64,000 nt of DNA from Paenibacillus alginolyticus DSM 5050 = NBRC 15375 (GTDB lineage: Bacteria > Bacillota > Bacilli > Paenibacillales > NBRC-103111), in NCBI RefSeq assembly GCF_000422905.1, contig NZ_AUGY01000035.1:1-64000 (forward strand), in the 5' to 3' direction. The notes under the pieces were generated by a model. The model ran no database searches. It saw nothing but the letters and a program-made list of their open reading frames with translations, and had not been told where the DNA came from. Shown piece after piece: positions 49,572 through 58,606 of this stretch. The position numbers and the translations under genes were made by a program. Every line of letters begins with the position of its first letter. Position 1 is the first letter of the stretch.

Positions 49572-50177
49572 CTAGCAATCCGCATCAGGTGCGGCTGTTT
49601 GATAGAGTTGTTCCGCTTCATCAGGCAGGTATACAGCTCTTGTACCGCCAATCAGCTTAGGCCGGGTAAAAGCCATCGTTACATAGGCATGGCCAATGTT
49701 ACGTACTGGCGGCCTTGCTGGTACAGCAACTGGGCGCAAATGCATCCCAATGAGCGTGCTGCCAATATCGATTCCGGCATGTGCCTGAATCTTCTCGACA
49801 ACGACCGGCTTCGCGAAATGGCGATACGCATAGGAGGCCATCGAGCCTCCGGCTCTTGGCACCGGAATGACAGAGACAGGCTCAAGCTGAGGCATACTCG
49901 CTAGCAGCTCTTCCTCAATAACGATCGCACGGTTCAAATGCTCGCAGCATTGAAAGGCTAAATGCAGTCCGAACTCGCGGCTTATTCCTTGCGCCGTTTC
50001 AAAAATCGGCTTGGCCGCATCCAGCGTCCCCGATGTACCGATCCTATGCCCGAGAATTTCACTCGTGCTCGTTCCGATAATCAGAATGTGACCTGATCTG
50101 AGATTGCCGACTTTGACCAATTCCCGAAGATTCGTTTCCATAGCCTCGGCAACATTAGATAGAATGGAATCTGTCAT
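49572..50177 (-). CDS. ywlG: TIGR01440/UPF0340 family protein (YwlG-like)
   Basis: A 201-residue protein of the UPF0340 family, commonly encoded between rpiB and glyA. The conserved GTSTSEILGHRIGTSGTLDA and PRAGGSMASYAYRHF blocks are seen. The ATG at 50177 follows GAGGGATC; a longer frame overlaps rpiB by 68 bases and has no ribosome-binding site. Function is unknown; its riboswitch context only suggests a one-carbon or nucleotide link. Confidence 0.85.
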   Translation of the reverse strand: MTDSILSNVAEAMETNLRELVKVGNLRSGHILIIGTSTSEILGHRIGTSGTLDAAKPIFETAQGISREFGLHLAFQCCEHLNRAIVIEEELLASMPQLEPVSVIPVPRAGGSMASYAYRHFAKPVVVEKIQAHAGIDIGSTLIGMHLRPVAVPARPPVRNIGHAYVTMAFTRPKLIGGTRAVYLPDEAEQLYQTAAPDADC

Positions 50178-50217
50178 CGTGATCCCTCGTTTCTGGAATT
50201 TTCCGTTAGGAAATATT

Positions 50218-50676
50218 CTATGGGTGCAGTGTGAAACGATCTTCGATACTTTGCACTTTGTTAATGCGATTTTGGTGTCGAACACCTTGAGAAAATTCAG
50301 TTTCGAGCCAGATTTTCACGATTTCCTCAGCTACACCCGGTCCAATAACACGTTCCCCTAAGGCAAGTACGTTCGTATCATTGTGCTCACGCGTCGCTTT
50401 CGCTGAAAAAAGATCATGTACGAGTGCACAGCGGATGCCCGGAACCTTATTCGCGGCAATCGACATTCCGATACCCGTTCCGCAAATCAAAATACCTTTG
50501 TCCGCATCGCCGGATACCACTTGCTCACAAACTTGAAGCGCATAGTCGGGATAATCAACCGAATCTGCACAGCTGCAGCCATAATCGACGACTTGGTGAC
50601 CTAATGACTCAATAAAAGGAATGATAACATCTTTCAAACGATAGCCTGCATGATCTGCACCTAAGGCAATTTTCAT
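50218..50676 (-). CDS. rpiB: Ribose-5-phosphate isomerase B
   Basis: A 152-residue isomerase of the RpiB/LacAB family. Active-site blocks GADHAGYRLK, ILICGTGIGMSIAANK with the Cys base region, and the AKATREHNDTNVLALG segment are present. It supplies ribose-5-phosphate for PRPP. It is the first gene downstream of the riboswitch-terminator. Confidence 0.95.
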   Translation of the reverse strand: MKIALGADHAGYRLKDVIIPFIESLGHQVVDYGCSCADSVDYPDYALQVCEQVVSGDADKGILICGTGIGMSIAANKVPGIRCALVHDLFSAKATREHNDTNVLALGERVIGPGVAEEIVKIWLETEFSQGVRHQNRINKVQSIEDRFTLHP

Positions 50677-50743
50677 GAATAGAACGCTCCTTTGCTTGTT
50701 CGAATTCGACCATCCTATTATATCCCAAAGCTCACCAGAAAAC

Positions 50744-50786
50744 GAAAAAAAGAGCGGACACGCTAGAAAACGCGCGTTGCTCTTTT
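50744..50786 (-). terminator. Riboswitch expression platform: intrinsic terminator
   Basis: AAAGAGC pairs with GCTCTTT around an inner ACGCG/CGTGT stem, and seven T residues follow on the minus strand. It directly follows the ZTP aptamer and precedes rpiB by about 70 bases. Confidence 0.85.
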
Positions 50787-50861
50787 GCCCAGGCGACCGG
50801 CCGTATAGCTCAATGCTCCACTGTGGTTACTCCCACTCGTCGCCAGTTACATTGAGTCTTG
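50787..50861 (-). promoter_or_regulatory. ZTP (pfl) riboswitch aptamer
   Basis: On the minus strand the RNA has P1 strands CUCAAUG (50850-50856) and CAUUGAG (50809-50815), the conserved UAACUGGCGA, a GUGGGAGUAACCAC hairpin, GUGGAGC, and the terminal CGGCCGGUCGCCUGGGC that forms the pseudoknot region. These are the conserved elements of the pfl motif that senses ZTP/ZMP, intermediates that build up when 10-formyl-THF is low. The terminator downstream should be relieved by ligand, turning on rpiB-ywlG-glyA. Confidence 0.9.
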
Positions 50862-50873
50862 ATTAGTACCTCT

Positions 50874-50902
50874 ATTTTATCGCATTCTACCCCATGTGTA
50901 AA
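50874..50902 (-). promoter_or_regulatory. Sigma-A promoter of the rpiB-ywlG-glyA operon
   Basis: On the minus strand TTTACA is followed after 17 bases by TAAAAT, placing the start of transcription just before the ZTP aptamer. Confidence 0.72.
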
Positions 50903-50936
50903 GATGTATCCGCAATTCGTAAATCTCGTACCTGAG

Positions 50937-51530
50937 TTATTTGGAGCCTTCGTTTCGTGCACGTATTTTCTGAATCAATTTATCTAAACTCCCGCTGATC
51001 TCCTCAGCCGTTTGTCGGTAAATCTCTATAGAGCCTCCGAACGGGTCCGAAATGTCAAAGTCAGGAATCGCATGTTCAAGTTTATAAATGCGGCTTCTTT
51101 CTTCTACAGATACTGCTTGCGAAAGAGCCTGTTTGAGCTGAAGCTCCGTAACGAGCTGCTCCCTTTCCTCAATCGCCTGTAAAATATGAGCGTCGTCCAT
51201 GGCGTACTCTTTGAGCGTAAACGTCTTCTCAATCGCCGCCGGAAAACGCTGGATGACCGTACGCTTATGCCCCATCGTCATCGTCAAAATAAGATCAGCC
51301 CAATTCACTTCAGACTCTTGGATCGCCAAAGAACTTATGGGCTCCTTGAAACCCGCTTCCTGTAAAAGTGATGCACTATTTCTGGAGATTGGACCGCCCG
51401 TCACCGCGGAAACGCCTGCTGAACGAACCTCCGCCGCAAGCCCTTCTTGGTGCACCCTGATACGCAGCAAACCTTCTGCTAATGGACTGCGGCACGTATT
51501 TCCTGTACAAACAAATAGAATTCGCAACAT
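50937..51530 (-). CDS. ywlE: Low-molecular-weight phosphatase, YwlE-type protein-arginine phosphatase, with an insertion
   Basis: The active-site loop VCTGNTCRS (Cys8, Arg14) and the general-acid region SDPFGGS (about residue 161) are complete. The Thr at residue 12 in the loop matches the phospho-arginine-selective YwlE/McsB partner rather than tyrosine phosphatases, which have Ile or similar. At 197 residues it is about 40-45 longer than B. subtilis YwlE; the extra length (about residues 112-155) is charged and looks alpha-helical (AIEEREQLVTELQLKQALSQ). The gene sits between mntP and the riboswitch-led operon. Confidence 0.85.
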   Translation of the reverse strand: MLRILFVCTGNTCRSPLAEGLLRIRVHQEGLAAEVRSAGVSAVTGGPISRNSASLLQEAGFKEPISSLAIQESEVNWADLILTMTMGHKRTVIQRFPAAIEKTFTLKEYAMDDAHILQAIEEREQLVTELQLKQALSQAVSVEERSRIYKLEHAIPDFDISDPFGGSIEIYRQTAEEISGSLDKLIQKIRARNEGSK

Positions 51531-51540
51531 GATTCCCTCC

Positions 51541-51627
51541 TAAGAGCTTTCCGTAGGAAAGCTAACTTCGTAAGCATAAGCTGAGTTTTGCATAGCAAAA
51601 CTCTAATCATAAGCATAAGCTAAGACG
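51541..51627. repeat. Best-preserved hairpin + TTCGTAAGCAT repeat, upstream of ywlE
   Basis: AGCTTTCC (51545-51552), GTA, GGAAAGCT (51556-51563) is a perfect hairpin, followed by AACTTCGTAAGCATAAGCT. A second perfect hairpin GAGTTTTGC (51583-51591) / GCAAAACTC (51595-51603) is followed by TAATCATAAGCATAAGCT. It lies in the spacer upstream of ywlE. Confidence 0.85.
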
Positions 51628-51650
51628 AAAACTTTTACACCCCTATTGTA

Positions 51651-52211
51651 TCATAGTAAAAACTTGATCCCAAAAGTGAGTAAAATAAGCCCGCCAAACG
51701 CCTCGCCATACTCACCTACCCAGCCGCTTACCCGCCTGCCAACCAACAAACCGGCAATGGATAACAAACCCCCAAACAGACCAAATATCAGCACGGTCAA
51801 CACAATATCCGTAGCAAACATACCAAGGGATACACCAACAGAGAATGAATCAATACTGACACTAAGTGAAAAGATCGTCAGGCCCCAAGCTGACCGATGA
51901 TCAAAAGAAGTCGCTTCTTCTCCACGAATCGAACTATACACCATATGCGATCCCAAAAGTATGAGCAAACATCCCCCAGCCGCTGTAGCGACATTCCCGA
52001 GCAGCAATGACACATATTGCCCCATAAACATCCCCATCAAAGGCATGAGAACGTGAAATATACCAATCACGAAGCTAATTTTCATAATATCAATCAAACG
52101 AATACCCTTCATCCCTATGCCAATCCCTAAGGAAAAAGCATCCAGGCCCAAAGCAATCGCCATAATAATAATTGTTACCAGCTGCCCAAATTCTACCCCA
52201 GATGCGAGCAT
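51651..52211 (-). CDS. mntP: Putative manganese efflux pump MntP
   Basis: A 187-residue membrane protein of six helices arranged as two related halves. The signature Asp motifs are visible in IALGLDAFSLGIGIGMKG and SVSIDSFSVGVSLG. The ATG at 52211 follows AGGGGG; an upstream GTG (52232) has no useful spacing. It exports Mn(II) in E. coli. No yybP-ykoY manganese riboswitch was seen in the short spacer upstream. Confidence 0.9.
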   Translation of the reverse strand: MLASGVEFGQLVTIIIMAIALGLDAFSLGIGIGMKGIRLIDIMKISFVIGIFHVLMPLMGMFMGQYVSLLLGNVATAAGGCLLILLGSHMVYSSIRGEEATSFDHRSAWGLTIFSLSVSIDSFSVGVSLGMFATDIVLTVLIFGLFGGLLSIAGLLVGRRVSGWVGEYGEAFGGLILLTFGIKFLL

Positions 52212-52275
52212 AGCGCTATCCCCCTTGTCCACGTTTCTCTCTCAAGATATGCGGACAAACAGGGAATCATGCTAG

Positions 52276-53349
52276 CTAAACACGTACAAGCCGATGACCG
52301 GCTGCTTTACGAAGTCGATTCATAATCGCAAGGCCAATCCCCGTTTCTGGACAACCCTCTGCAGCAATATATTGAATGCCTTCTTGATCAAACTGCCTTA
52401 ACGCAGCGTAAAGATCTTGAGCAATTGTTTCCGGTTGTGATAACAATCCGCAGGCAATTACCAAATCAGCATGGTAACGTGAGGCTCTCTCCTCAAAAGT
52501 AAGAATACCCGTTGACTCACCTCGTGTTTTGGCGGCATCAATATCGTGTTGGATCCATTCAGCAACAGCTTCTGCATCTTCGCCTTGAACGATATGCATA
52601 AATCCTTTTGGTGCGTAATGTGTATATTTCATCCCAGGAGCACGCGGTGTTTCGGCACCCTGTACCTCTCCCCGCTCTGGCTCATGAATCCGAATAGCAG
52701 GCAGTGCCGATTGCAGCTGCTCCGCCGTAACACCGCCAGGACGCAGAATGTAAAGCTCACCGCCAACTAGCTCAATAACGGTCGACTCGACCCCAACCCC
52801 AGTTGCACCACCATCCACGATCCCGCCAATCCGGCCATCTAAATCATCTCTGACATGAGAGGCGAGTGTTGGACTAGGTCTGCCTGAGCTATTGGCACTC
52901 GGCGCGGCTATGGGTAGCCCCGCTTCACGAAGAAGCTGCAAAGCCACGGGATGATCCGGTATTCGCACACCCACAGTTTTAAGACCAGCGGTTACTAACG
53001 GCGAAATGCCACCTGTTTTCACAGGCAGCACTATCGTAAGAGGACCCGGCCAGAAAACCTCCATAAGCTGGCGATGATCTGCCGAAACACGATCCGACAG
53101 AATTAAACTTGATAGCTGCTCAACATTCGCAATGTGGACAATAAGCGGGTTATCCGAAGGCCGACCTTTCGCTGTGAAAATCCCTTCAACCGCTGCCGTA
53201 TTCGTCGCGTCTGCCCCAAGTCCATACACCGTCTCTGTTGGAAAGGCGACTGTTTCACCGCTTCGTAGAAGCTGGGCAGCTTCAGCTAATTCCATGCCTA
53301 TTTCGGTGCCAATTCCCTGATCCACTTTCCAGTATTTTGTCACGATCAT
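52276..53349 (-). CDS. ywlC: Threonylcarbamoyl-AMP synthase (Sua5/YwlC)
   Basis: A 357-residue Sua5-type enzyme: an N-terminal YrdC domain (about residues 18-210) with FPTETVYGLGADATN, KGRPSDNPLIVHI, SANSSGRPSPT and the GGVESTV-like GVGVESTVIELV, followed by the C-terminal Sua5 domain. It makes threonylcarbamoyl-AMP for tRNA t6A37. It is encoded 58 bases after spoIIR. Confidence 0.93.
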   Translation of the reverse strand: MIVTKYWKVDQGIGTEIGMELAEAAQLLRSGETVAFPTETVYGLGADATNTAAVEGIFTAKGRPSDNPLIVHIANVEQLSSLILSDRVSADHRQLMEVFWPGPLTIVLPVKTGGISPLVTAGLKTVGVRIPDHPVALQLLREAGLPIAAPSANSSGRPSPTLASHVRDDLDGRIGGIVDGGATGVGVESTVIELVGGELYILRPGGVTAEQLQSALPAIRIHEPERGEVQGAETPRAPGMKYTHYAPKGFMHIVQGEDAEAVAEWIQHDIDAAKTRGESTGILTFEERASRYHADLVIACGLLSQPETIAQDLYAALRQFDQEGIQYIAAEGCPETGIGLAIMNRLRKAAGHRLVRV

Positions 53350-53406
53350 CTATCATCCTAACTTCAAATATAATTCTGATCCTTACATGGGAATGGGCAA
53401 CTTTCC

Positions 53407-54129
53407 TTAGCTGAACCACGATACGATCTTCTTTACCATTTCCCAGATAAAAAACTTAACTTGTGGCTGCTTAGCATCACTGTCTTTAACGACAGGGTTA
53501 GACTTGTCGGGTTTAACTATTGAAGCAGCTTTACTGACTTTCGTTGCAGGTGTAGGAGAGGATTGCACCTTCCCATCACCCTCTGTTTTCGCTACAACAG
53601 CAGCCGATGCTACCGCTTCTCCGGATAAGGAATCCACGAAACATAATGGCGGAAACAACACACACCACCAGTTCTGACCTTCCCCCGTTCCAATTGTCAC
53701 GCGCAGCGCTTCATATTCTCCCGCCGGGTACACTTCATTTCCGTACATTTTTGTTGGAAAAGGGACTTTACCTAGCTCAACTGTATGTGAATAGCTATAG
53801 CCACGTGCTTCAATCATTTGTCCAACAAGAACATCAAACTCGGACAAATGGGCTCTAACCACGGCTCTTGCGTCATCCAACGTTTGCGGCCCAACGACCC
53901 ACTCCTGCATACGAGCAATAATAGCATCACGAATCTCGCGTTTCAACGCCTGATCCTGCGGCGAATCCGAGTTTGCTAGAATACGTAAGCGAATAGATTC
54001 TTCCGGTATCGTAGGCGAAATAACCGCCGCATTCGTACGATTCGATTCCCAACAAGTTATCATAACAATAAGTGCAAAAGCTACTAATAATAAAGATTTA
54101 TAAGAATGACGATTAGTTCTCTTAACCAT
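53407..54129 (-). CDS. spoIIR: Stage II sporulation protein R
   Basis: A 240-residue secreted signal that, in B. subtilis, is released from the forespore to activate SpoIIGA processing of pro-sigma-E. An N-terminal membrane/signal segment (about residues 11-30) is followed by the conserved ESIRLRILANSDSPQDQALK, FPTKMYGNEVYPAGEYEALR and GQNWWCVLFPPLCFVD. The last 70 or so residues are a Lys/Ser/Val-rich tail not part of the core. Expected sigma-F control; no convincing site was found. Confidence 0.93.
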   Translation of the reverse strand: MVKRTNRHSYKSLLLVAFALIVMITCWESNRTNAAVISPTIPEESIRLRILANSDSPQDQALKREIRDAIIARMQEWVVGPQTLDDARAVVRAHLSEFDVLVGQMIEARGYSYSHTVELGKVPFPTKMYGNEVYPAGEYEALRVTIGTGEGQNWWCVLFPPLCFVDSLSGEAVASAAVVAKTEGDGKVQSSPTPATKVSKAASIVKPDKSNPVVKDSDAKQPQVKFFIWEMVKKIVSWFS

Positions 54130-54445
54130 GAGGAAAAGCCCCTTTCCCTTCGCTTCTACTAGCCAGTATGGGCAATAAGAGGAGGAGCTAAACCTAGTAA
54201 TCTATTTAATTTTGTGAAAAATGATAGAGTTGGGTGAGATGGGATCGTTGGGTGGCGTTCAGGCTGAGGAAGGTGGGTTTAGCAGTGAAAAATGCCATGA
54301 TAGCTCGTCTGTAAGAGTGAAAAACATCGTTAAAGTGACTCTCTTGCTCATATAAGCGACTTTAGCGATGAAAAACACTCTTAGCAGATACCAATACCTA
54401 GCTACCATCTAAAATATCACGTTCTTTCCAAAGCTACGAACCCCT
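54130..54445. other. 316-base gene-free spacer with an inverted repeat, upstream of spoIIR
   Basis: No credible coding region was seen. It contains an imperfect 25-base inverted repeat at 54312-54336 and 54359-54383 (listed separately) and the upstream region of spoIIR. Confidence 0.6.
54312..54383. repeat. Imperfect 25-base inverted repeat
   Basis: TAAGAGTGAAAAACATCGTT-AAAGT (54312-54336) and ACTTTAGCGATGAAAAACAC-TCTTA (54359-54383) are reverse complements except for the AAAAA/TTTTT tract and one base. The loop is 22 bases. Confidence 0.65.
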
Positions 54446-55330
54446 CTAGTCTTGCGAACGGATCGCGATCACGTGGCGATCAATGCCCTGCAGATCCGGC
54501 ACGAATCGGATCTCGTCCCAGTCTGCGGCGGCGCGCAGCATCGCCGCCACAGCCTCCGCCTGCCGAATGCCCACCTCGAACCCGACCACGGTCGGAATTC
54601 GCGGGAGCTGCGGCAGCTGCGAGATCATCCGGCGGTACAGGTCGAGTCCCTCGACACCGCCGAACAGAGCCGTGTGCGGCTCGAACAGCCGCACCTCGGG
54701 CATCAGCGCCGGAAGGTCGCCATCAGGGATATACGGTGGGTTAGACACCAGTATATCCGGCGCGATCCGGCGCGCAATGAAGGGCTCGAGAAGATCGCCC
54801 TCGAGCCACTCCACCCGCGCAGCCACGCCGTGGCGCTGCGCATTCAAGCGAGCCATCTCCAGCGCTGCCGCGGAGATGTCGCTGGCCGCCACGCGCCACG
54901 CAGGGCGCGCGTGCGCCACAGTCACCGGGATCGCTCCGCTCCCGGTGCCCACATCCGCAAGCAGCGGAGTGCCTTGCGGGAACAAACGCGAACCCTCGTG
55001 GAGCAAAGCTTCCACGAGCAGCTCCGTCTCCGGCCGCGGAATCAGCACGGCCGGGCTAACCGCAAAAGGAAGGCCGAAGAAATCCTGCTCACCGGTAATA
55101 TACTGCACCGGCTCACCCGCGGCCTTCCGTTCCACGAGCTGGCTCCATTTCTCCGCCAGCTCCACAGGAAACTGTTCCGGAAAACGGAACAGCAGCTCCG
55201 TCCGACTGCAGCTGAGCAGGTGCTGCAGCAGCAGTTCCACACAGGAAGCAGCCTCGGCCACACCGAGCTTCCCTAAAAAAGAAGAAGCCTCAACAAAGGC
55301 TTCTCTTATACTCTTAGCAGCAGTCGACAT
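54446..55330 (-). CDS. prmC: Peptide chain release factor N5-glutamine methyltransferase PrmC
   Basis: A 294-residue enzyme that methylates the GGQ glutamine of release factors, next to its substrate gene prfA. The SAM motif LADVGTGSGAIPVTVAHARP and the catalytic NPPY (ILVSNPPYIPDGDLPALMP) are present, as is an N-terminal five-helix domain. The start is most likely the ATG at 55330, sharing TGATG with the prfA stop. Base composition is much more GC-rich than flanking genes. Confidence 0.93.
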   Translation of the reverse strand: MSTAAKSIREAFVEASSFLGKLGVAEAASCVELLLQHLLSCSRTELLFRFPEQFPVELAEKWSQLVERKAAGEPVQYITGEQDFFGLPFAVSPAVLIPRPETELLVEALLHEGSRLFPQGTPLLADVGTGSGAIPVTVAHARPAWRVAASDISAAALEMARLNAQRHGVAARVEWLEGDLLEPFIARRIAPDILVSNPPYIPDGDLPALMPEVRLFEPHTALFGGVEGLDLYRRMISQLPQLPRIPTVVGFEVGIRQAEAVAAMLRAAADWDEIRFVPDLQGIDRHVIAIRSQD

Positions 55331-56406
55331 CACATTGCCTGCTCCCCGTTATCTAAAGCATCGGACTGCGCTGCAATCGTGAGCGCCGAAACGATCTCTG
55401 CCATGTCACCATTAAGCACAGTTTCTAAGCGATGCAAAGTCAAGCCAATACGGTGATCGGTAATGCGGCTTTGCGGGAAGTTATACGTACGAATCCGTTC
55501 GGAACGGTCACCCGTACCCACTTTGCTTTTACGCTCGCCCGCATATTTCGCTTCCTCTTCCTCACGCATTTTATCGGAAATACGTGTACGAAGCACGCGC
55601 AGTGCTGACTCTTTATTCGAGTTCTGCGATTTACCATCCTGACAAGTCGCTACGATACCCGTAGGTACGTGCGTCACACGCACAGCGGATTTCGTCGTAT
55701 TAACCGACTGACCGCCCGCTCCACTGGAACAGAATGTATCCACTCGAATATCCGCGTCATGGATGACAATCTCAACATCTTCCGCTTCCGGCATAACCAC
55801 TACCGTCGACGTTGAGGTATGGATACGTCCGCCTGATTCCGTAACAGGAATTCGTTGTACACGATGCGCGCCACTCTCATACTTCAACTTACTATAAGCG
55901 CCTTTACCGGTGATCATGAAAATAATCTCTTTAAACCCGCCCAAATCGTTCACAGAAGCATCGAGAATCTCCGTTCTCCATCCTTGCGCGTCCGCATAGC
56001 GTGTATACATACGATACAAATCGCCCGCGAACAAAGCAGCTTCGTCGCCGCCTGCCGCACCGCGAATTTCGACGATTACGTTCTTATCATCATTAGGGTC
56101 TTTAGGCATCATGAGCATTCTAAGTTGTTCTTCCAACTTGGCGGACTGCTCGCTAAGCTCTTCAATCTCCATTTTGACCATTTCACGCATTTCATCATCC
56201 AGCTTTTCGTTCTGCATCACTTTAGCATCGGCCAGCTGTTCGCTCACACTCTTATATTCGTTATAAGCATCATATGCTTCTTGAAGATCAGATTGCTCTT
56301 TCGAGTATTCTCTAAGCTTTTTCGTATCACTCGTAACATCCGGGTCACACAACAGTTCGCTTAATTTATCATAGCGGTCCACAATGGACTGAAGTCGATC
56401 CAACAT
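55330..56406 (-). CDS. prfA: Peptide chain release factor 1
   Basis: A 358-residue RF-1 that reads UAA and UAG. The GGQ motif is in [17 protein letters not shown], the codon-recognition segment is [18 protein letters not shown], and the [14 protein letters not shown] tail is typical. The gene overlaps prmC, its modifying enzyme. Confidence 0.97.
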   Translation of the reverse strand: MLDRLQSIVDRYDKLSELLCDPDVTSDTKKLREYSKEQSDLQEAYDAYNEYKSVSEQLADAKVMQNEKLDDEMREMVKMEIEELSEQSAKLEEQLRMLMMPKDPNDDKNVIVEIRGAAGGDEAALFAGDLYRMYTRYADAQGWRTEILDASVNDLGGFKEIIFMITGKGAYSKLKYESGAHRVQRIPVTESGGRIHTSTSTVVVMPEAEDVEIVIHDADIRVDTFCSSGAGGQSVNTTKSAVRVTHVPTGIVATCQDGKSQNSNKESALRVLRTRISDKMREEEEAKYAGERKSKVGTGDRSERIRTYNFPQSRITDHRIGLTLHRLETVLNGDMAEIVSALTIAAQSDALDNGEQAM

Positions 56407-56440
56407 ATAGGATCACTCCTTTCTTTACTTTTTTTATGAA

Positions 56441-57541
56441 TTACACATTAAATCTGAAATGCATGACGTCCCCGTCATTCACCACATACTCTTTACCTTC
56501 GAGACGCACTTGGCCTTTTTCTTTCGCACCATTCATCGACCCTGCAGTTGCCAAATCATTATAAGAGACGACTTCAGCACGAATAAAACCACGTTCGAAA
56601 TCGGTATGAATAACTCCAGCCGCCTGAGGAGCTTTCGTTCCTTTGCGGATTGTCCATGCTCTTACTTCCTGCACCCCAGCTGTGAAATACGTGTACAAGC
56701 CAAGTTTTCTATACGCTGCTTTAATCAATCTATTCAAGCCGGACTCTTGAAGTCCCAACTCTTCGAGGAACATCGCTTTTTCTTCGTCTTCCAGCTCGGC
56801 GATTTCGGATTCAACCTTCGCACTGATCGACACCACTTCGTTGTTTTCGCCCTCAGCAAACTCTTTCACAATTTTCACAAAAGGATTTTCGTCTGCTGTT
56901 GCTACTTCATCTTCACTCACGTTTGCCGCATAAAGCACCGGTTTCATGGTCAATAAATGAAGGTCGCGCACGAGAAGCTTCTCATCTTCGCTGAGATCCA
57001 GACTGCGTGCCGGTTTATCTGCATAAAGCGCTTCTTTAATACGCTCTAAACACTCCACTTCAGCAACAACCTTCTTGTCGCCGCCTTTGAGGTTTTTGCG
57101 CGAACGCTCGATCTTCTTCTCAACCGACTCAATATCGGCCAAAATTAATTCAAGATTAATCGTTTCGATATCGCCGATCGGATCCACTTTACCGGAAACG
57201 TGGGTAATATTATCATCTTCAAAACAACGAACAACATGCACAATGGCATCCACTTCACGAATGTGTGCCAAAAATTTATTTCCAAGCCCTTCGCCTTTGC
57301 TCGCGCCCTTTACCAAACCCGCAATATCAACGAATTCAAAGGCTGTCGGGACAATGCTCTTAGGCACAACAATCTCTACCAGCTTCTGCAATCTCTCGTC
57401 TGGTACTTCAACTACCCCAACATTCGGATCGATCGTACAAAACGGATAATTCGCAGATTCTGCCCCCGCCTGTGTAATTGCATTAAACAATGTCGATTTT
57501 CCTACGTTCGGTAGACCGACGATACCTGCTTTCAAAGCCAT
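56441..57541 (-). CDS. ychF: Redox-regulated ATPase YchF (OLA1-type)
   Basis: A 366-residue Obg-related P-loop protein binding ATP in preference to GTP. G1 is [14 protein letters not shown]; the usual NKxD is replaced by NVSE ([10 protein letters not shown]), the family's ATP-specific change. A C-terminal TGS domain ([16 protein letters not shown]) follows. It binds ribosomes and helps under stress in other species. AAGGAG lies upstream of the ATG. Confidence 0.96.
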   Translation of the reverse strand: MALKAGIVGLPNVGKSTLFNAITQAGAESANYPFCTIDPNVGVVEVPDERLQKLVEIVVPKSIVPTAFEFVDIAGLVKGASKGEGLGNKFLAHIREVDAIVHVVRCFEDDNITHVSGKVDPIGDIETINLELILADIESVEKKIERSRKNLKGGDKKVVAEVECLERIKEALYADKPARSLDLSEDEKLLVRDLHLLTMKPVLYAANVSEDEVATADENPFVKIVKEFAEGENNEVVSISAKVESEIAELEDEEKAMFLEELGLQESGLNRLIKAAYRKLGLYTYFTAGVQEVRAWTIRKGTKAPQAAGVIHTDFERGFIRAEVVSYNDLATAGSMNGAKEKGQVRLEGKEYVVNDGDVMHFRFNV

Positions 57542-57609
57542 TGTAGTTACAACTCCTTAATTTTCGAAAATCATCCTTCTTATTATATAGCACTTGGACC
57601 TCAAAAAAA

Positions 57610-57621
57610 AGCCTGAAGGCT
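57610..57621 (-). terminator. Short intrinsic terminator after the PilZ gene
   Basis: The stem AGCCT/AGGCT is followed on the minus strand by eight T residues. It overlaps the end of the coding region. Confidence 0.65.
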
Positions 57622-58354
57622 ATTGATTCGCCGCAGACTTTTTTTCCGTTGCTTTTTTAAATTGCGCTTCCCGCTTCTGTACGAAGTAAGTTTCGATCTG
57701 ATTGGTAAGGATAAACCCCCTTAAAGCATTGGTTTTTCCCTGCGGTATGTCGATATAACTGGCCCCATAATAAAAACCATTATCAACCTTTTCTTTTCTT
57801 ACAATTTCCATCGAACAAGGCATCGTAAAGCCCAAATCCAGCTCGACTTCAAGTTGCGAATGCTTTTGAACGATTTTATCAATCATAGCATTATCATTTA
57901 TGGTAAATCCTAAGCCGTTAATGGATATATTTTTAATTGAGATGCCAAGCGGGTTTTCAAATTGATGTTTATTCCTTTTGTTCATATCCTGAAGCCCGAA
58001 TAAGAGACCTGTATGTTTCACATCCACACGTGGGAATTCCCGTTTTTCTGCGAATTTCTTCCGATTTTCAGGTGGATTAATGACAATGACGGAGCCGAAT
58101 TCTTTGGCAACAACGGTTGTATTCATCACAAACAAGCCGGATTTGGTGTAAACCGTCATTTTCGCTTTATCACCAAGTTGAAAAACATCGTATTCCGGTA
58201 GTTCCACCTCAATAATGTCTCCGAGTGCATAGGTTAGCACGCCCGTGGCTACGAAATCGTCCTTTCCCAACACAGCCTTACTATCGATCAGCACATCAGC
58301 GTCATATCCCTCCTTGCTTCCGTAATATTTCATGACGTTATACCCTTTGGCCAT
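57620..58354 (-). CDS. PilZ-domain c-di-GMP effector (YcgR/flagellar-brake type)
   Basis: About 244 residues: an N-terminal YcgR-like beta domain (residues 1-95) and a C-terminal PilZ domain. The c-di-GMP contacts are intact: an RxxxR motif in KREFPRVDVKH and the (D/N)xSxxG motif in IKNISINGLGF. It should slow the flagellar motor or act on another c-di-GMP output. The ATG at 58354 follows GAGGTG by nine bases. Its own leader carries a c-di-GMP-I riboswitch, so c-di-GMP is sensed both in the mRNA leader and by the protein. Confidence 0.88.
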   Translation of the reverse strand: MAKGYNVMKYYGSKEGYDADVLIDSKAVLGKDDFVATGVLTYALGDIIEVELPEYDVFQLGDKAKMTVYTKSGLFVMNTTVVAKEFGSVIVINPPENRKKFAEKREFPRVDVKHTGLLFGLQDMNKRNKHQFENPLGISIKNISINGLGFTINDNAMIDKIVQKHSQLEVELDLGFTMPCSMEIVRKEKVDNGFYYGASYIDIPQGKTNALRGFILTNQIETYFVQKREAQFKKATEKKSAANQ

Positions 58355-58400
58355 TATAATTAACACCTCTCCCTTTACCCAAGTTGTTCCCTATATAAAA

Positions 58401-58430
58401 ATAGACTGCCCCTTATGTAGGAGCAGCCTA
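58401..58430 (-). terminator. Riboswitch expression platform: intrinsic terminator
   Basis: On the minus strand GGCTGCTCC pairs with GGGGCAGTC, followed by TATTTTTA. It lies between the c-di-GMP-I aptamer and the PilZ start codon. Confidence 0.8.
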
Positions 58431-58454
58431 TTACCTTAATCAATAAAGTATCGA

Positions 58455-58543
58455 TTTTCGGTAACCAGGCTGCCATAGTTCCAATGGAACCGTAGACCCT
58501 CAGCTTTGCGTCCTTGCTTTTCAACAAGTTTGCCATTTTCGAA
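58455..58543 (-). promoter_or_regulatory. Cyclic di-GMP-I (GEMM) riboswitch aptamer
   Basis: On the minus strand the RNA contains the conserved GGCAAAC, GAAAAGCAAGGACGCAAAGC, GGGUCUACGG, AUGGCAGCCUGGUUACCG order of the GEMM-I motif. A terminator follows directly, suggesting ligand-controlled transcription of the PilZ gene downstream. Direction of control cannot be told from sequence alone. Confidence 0.93.
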
Positions 58544-58606
58544 CCTTGCTATCTTATTTCTACCTATCACGTTCTATATGGTCTAAAAGACCTACTAATA
58601 TCTATC

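Noticed and set aside
51612-52275. Manganese (yybP-ykoY) riboswitch upstream of mntP
   Set aside because: The spacer between ywlC and mntP is only 64 bases and lacks the conserved motif.
54130-54250. Sigma-F or sigma-G promoter upstream of spoIIR (GTTTA-N18-CATACTG)
   Set aside because: Too many mismatches to the sigma-F consensus to support, although control by sigma-F is expected from the family.
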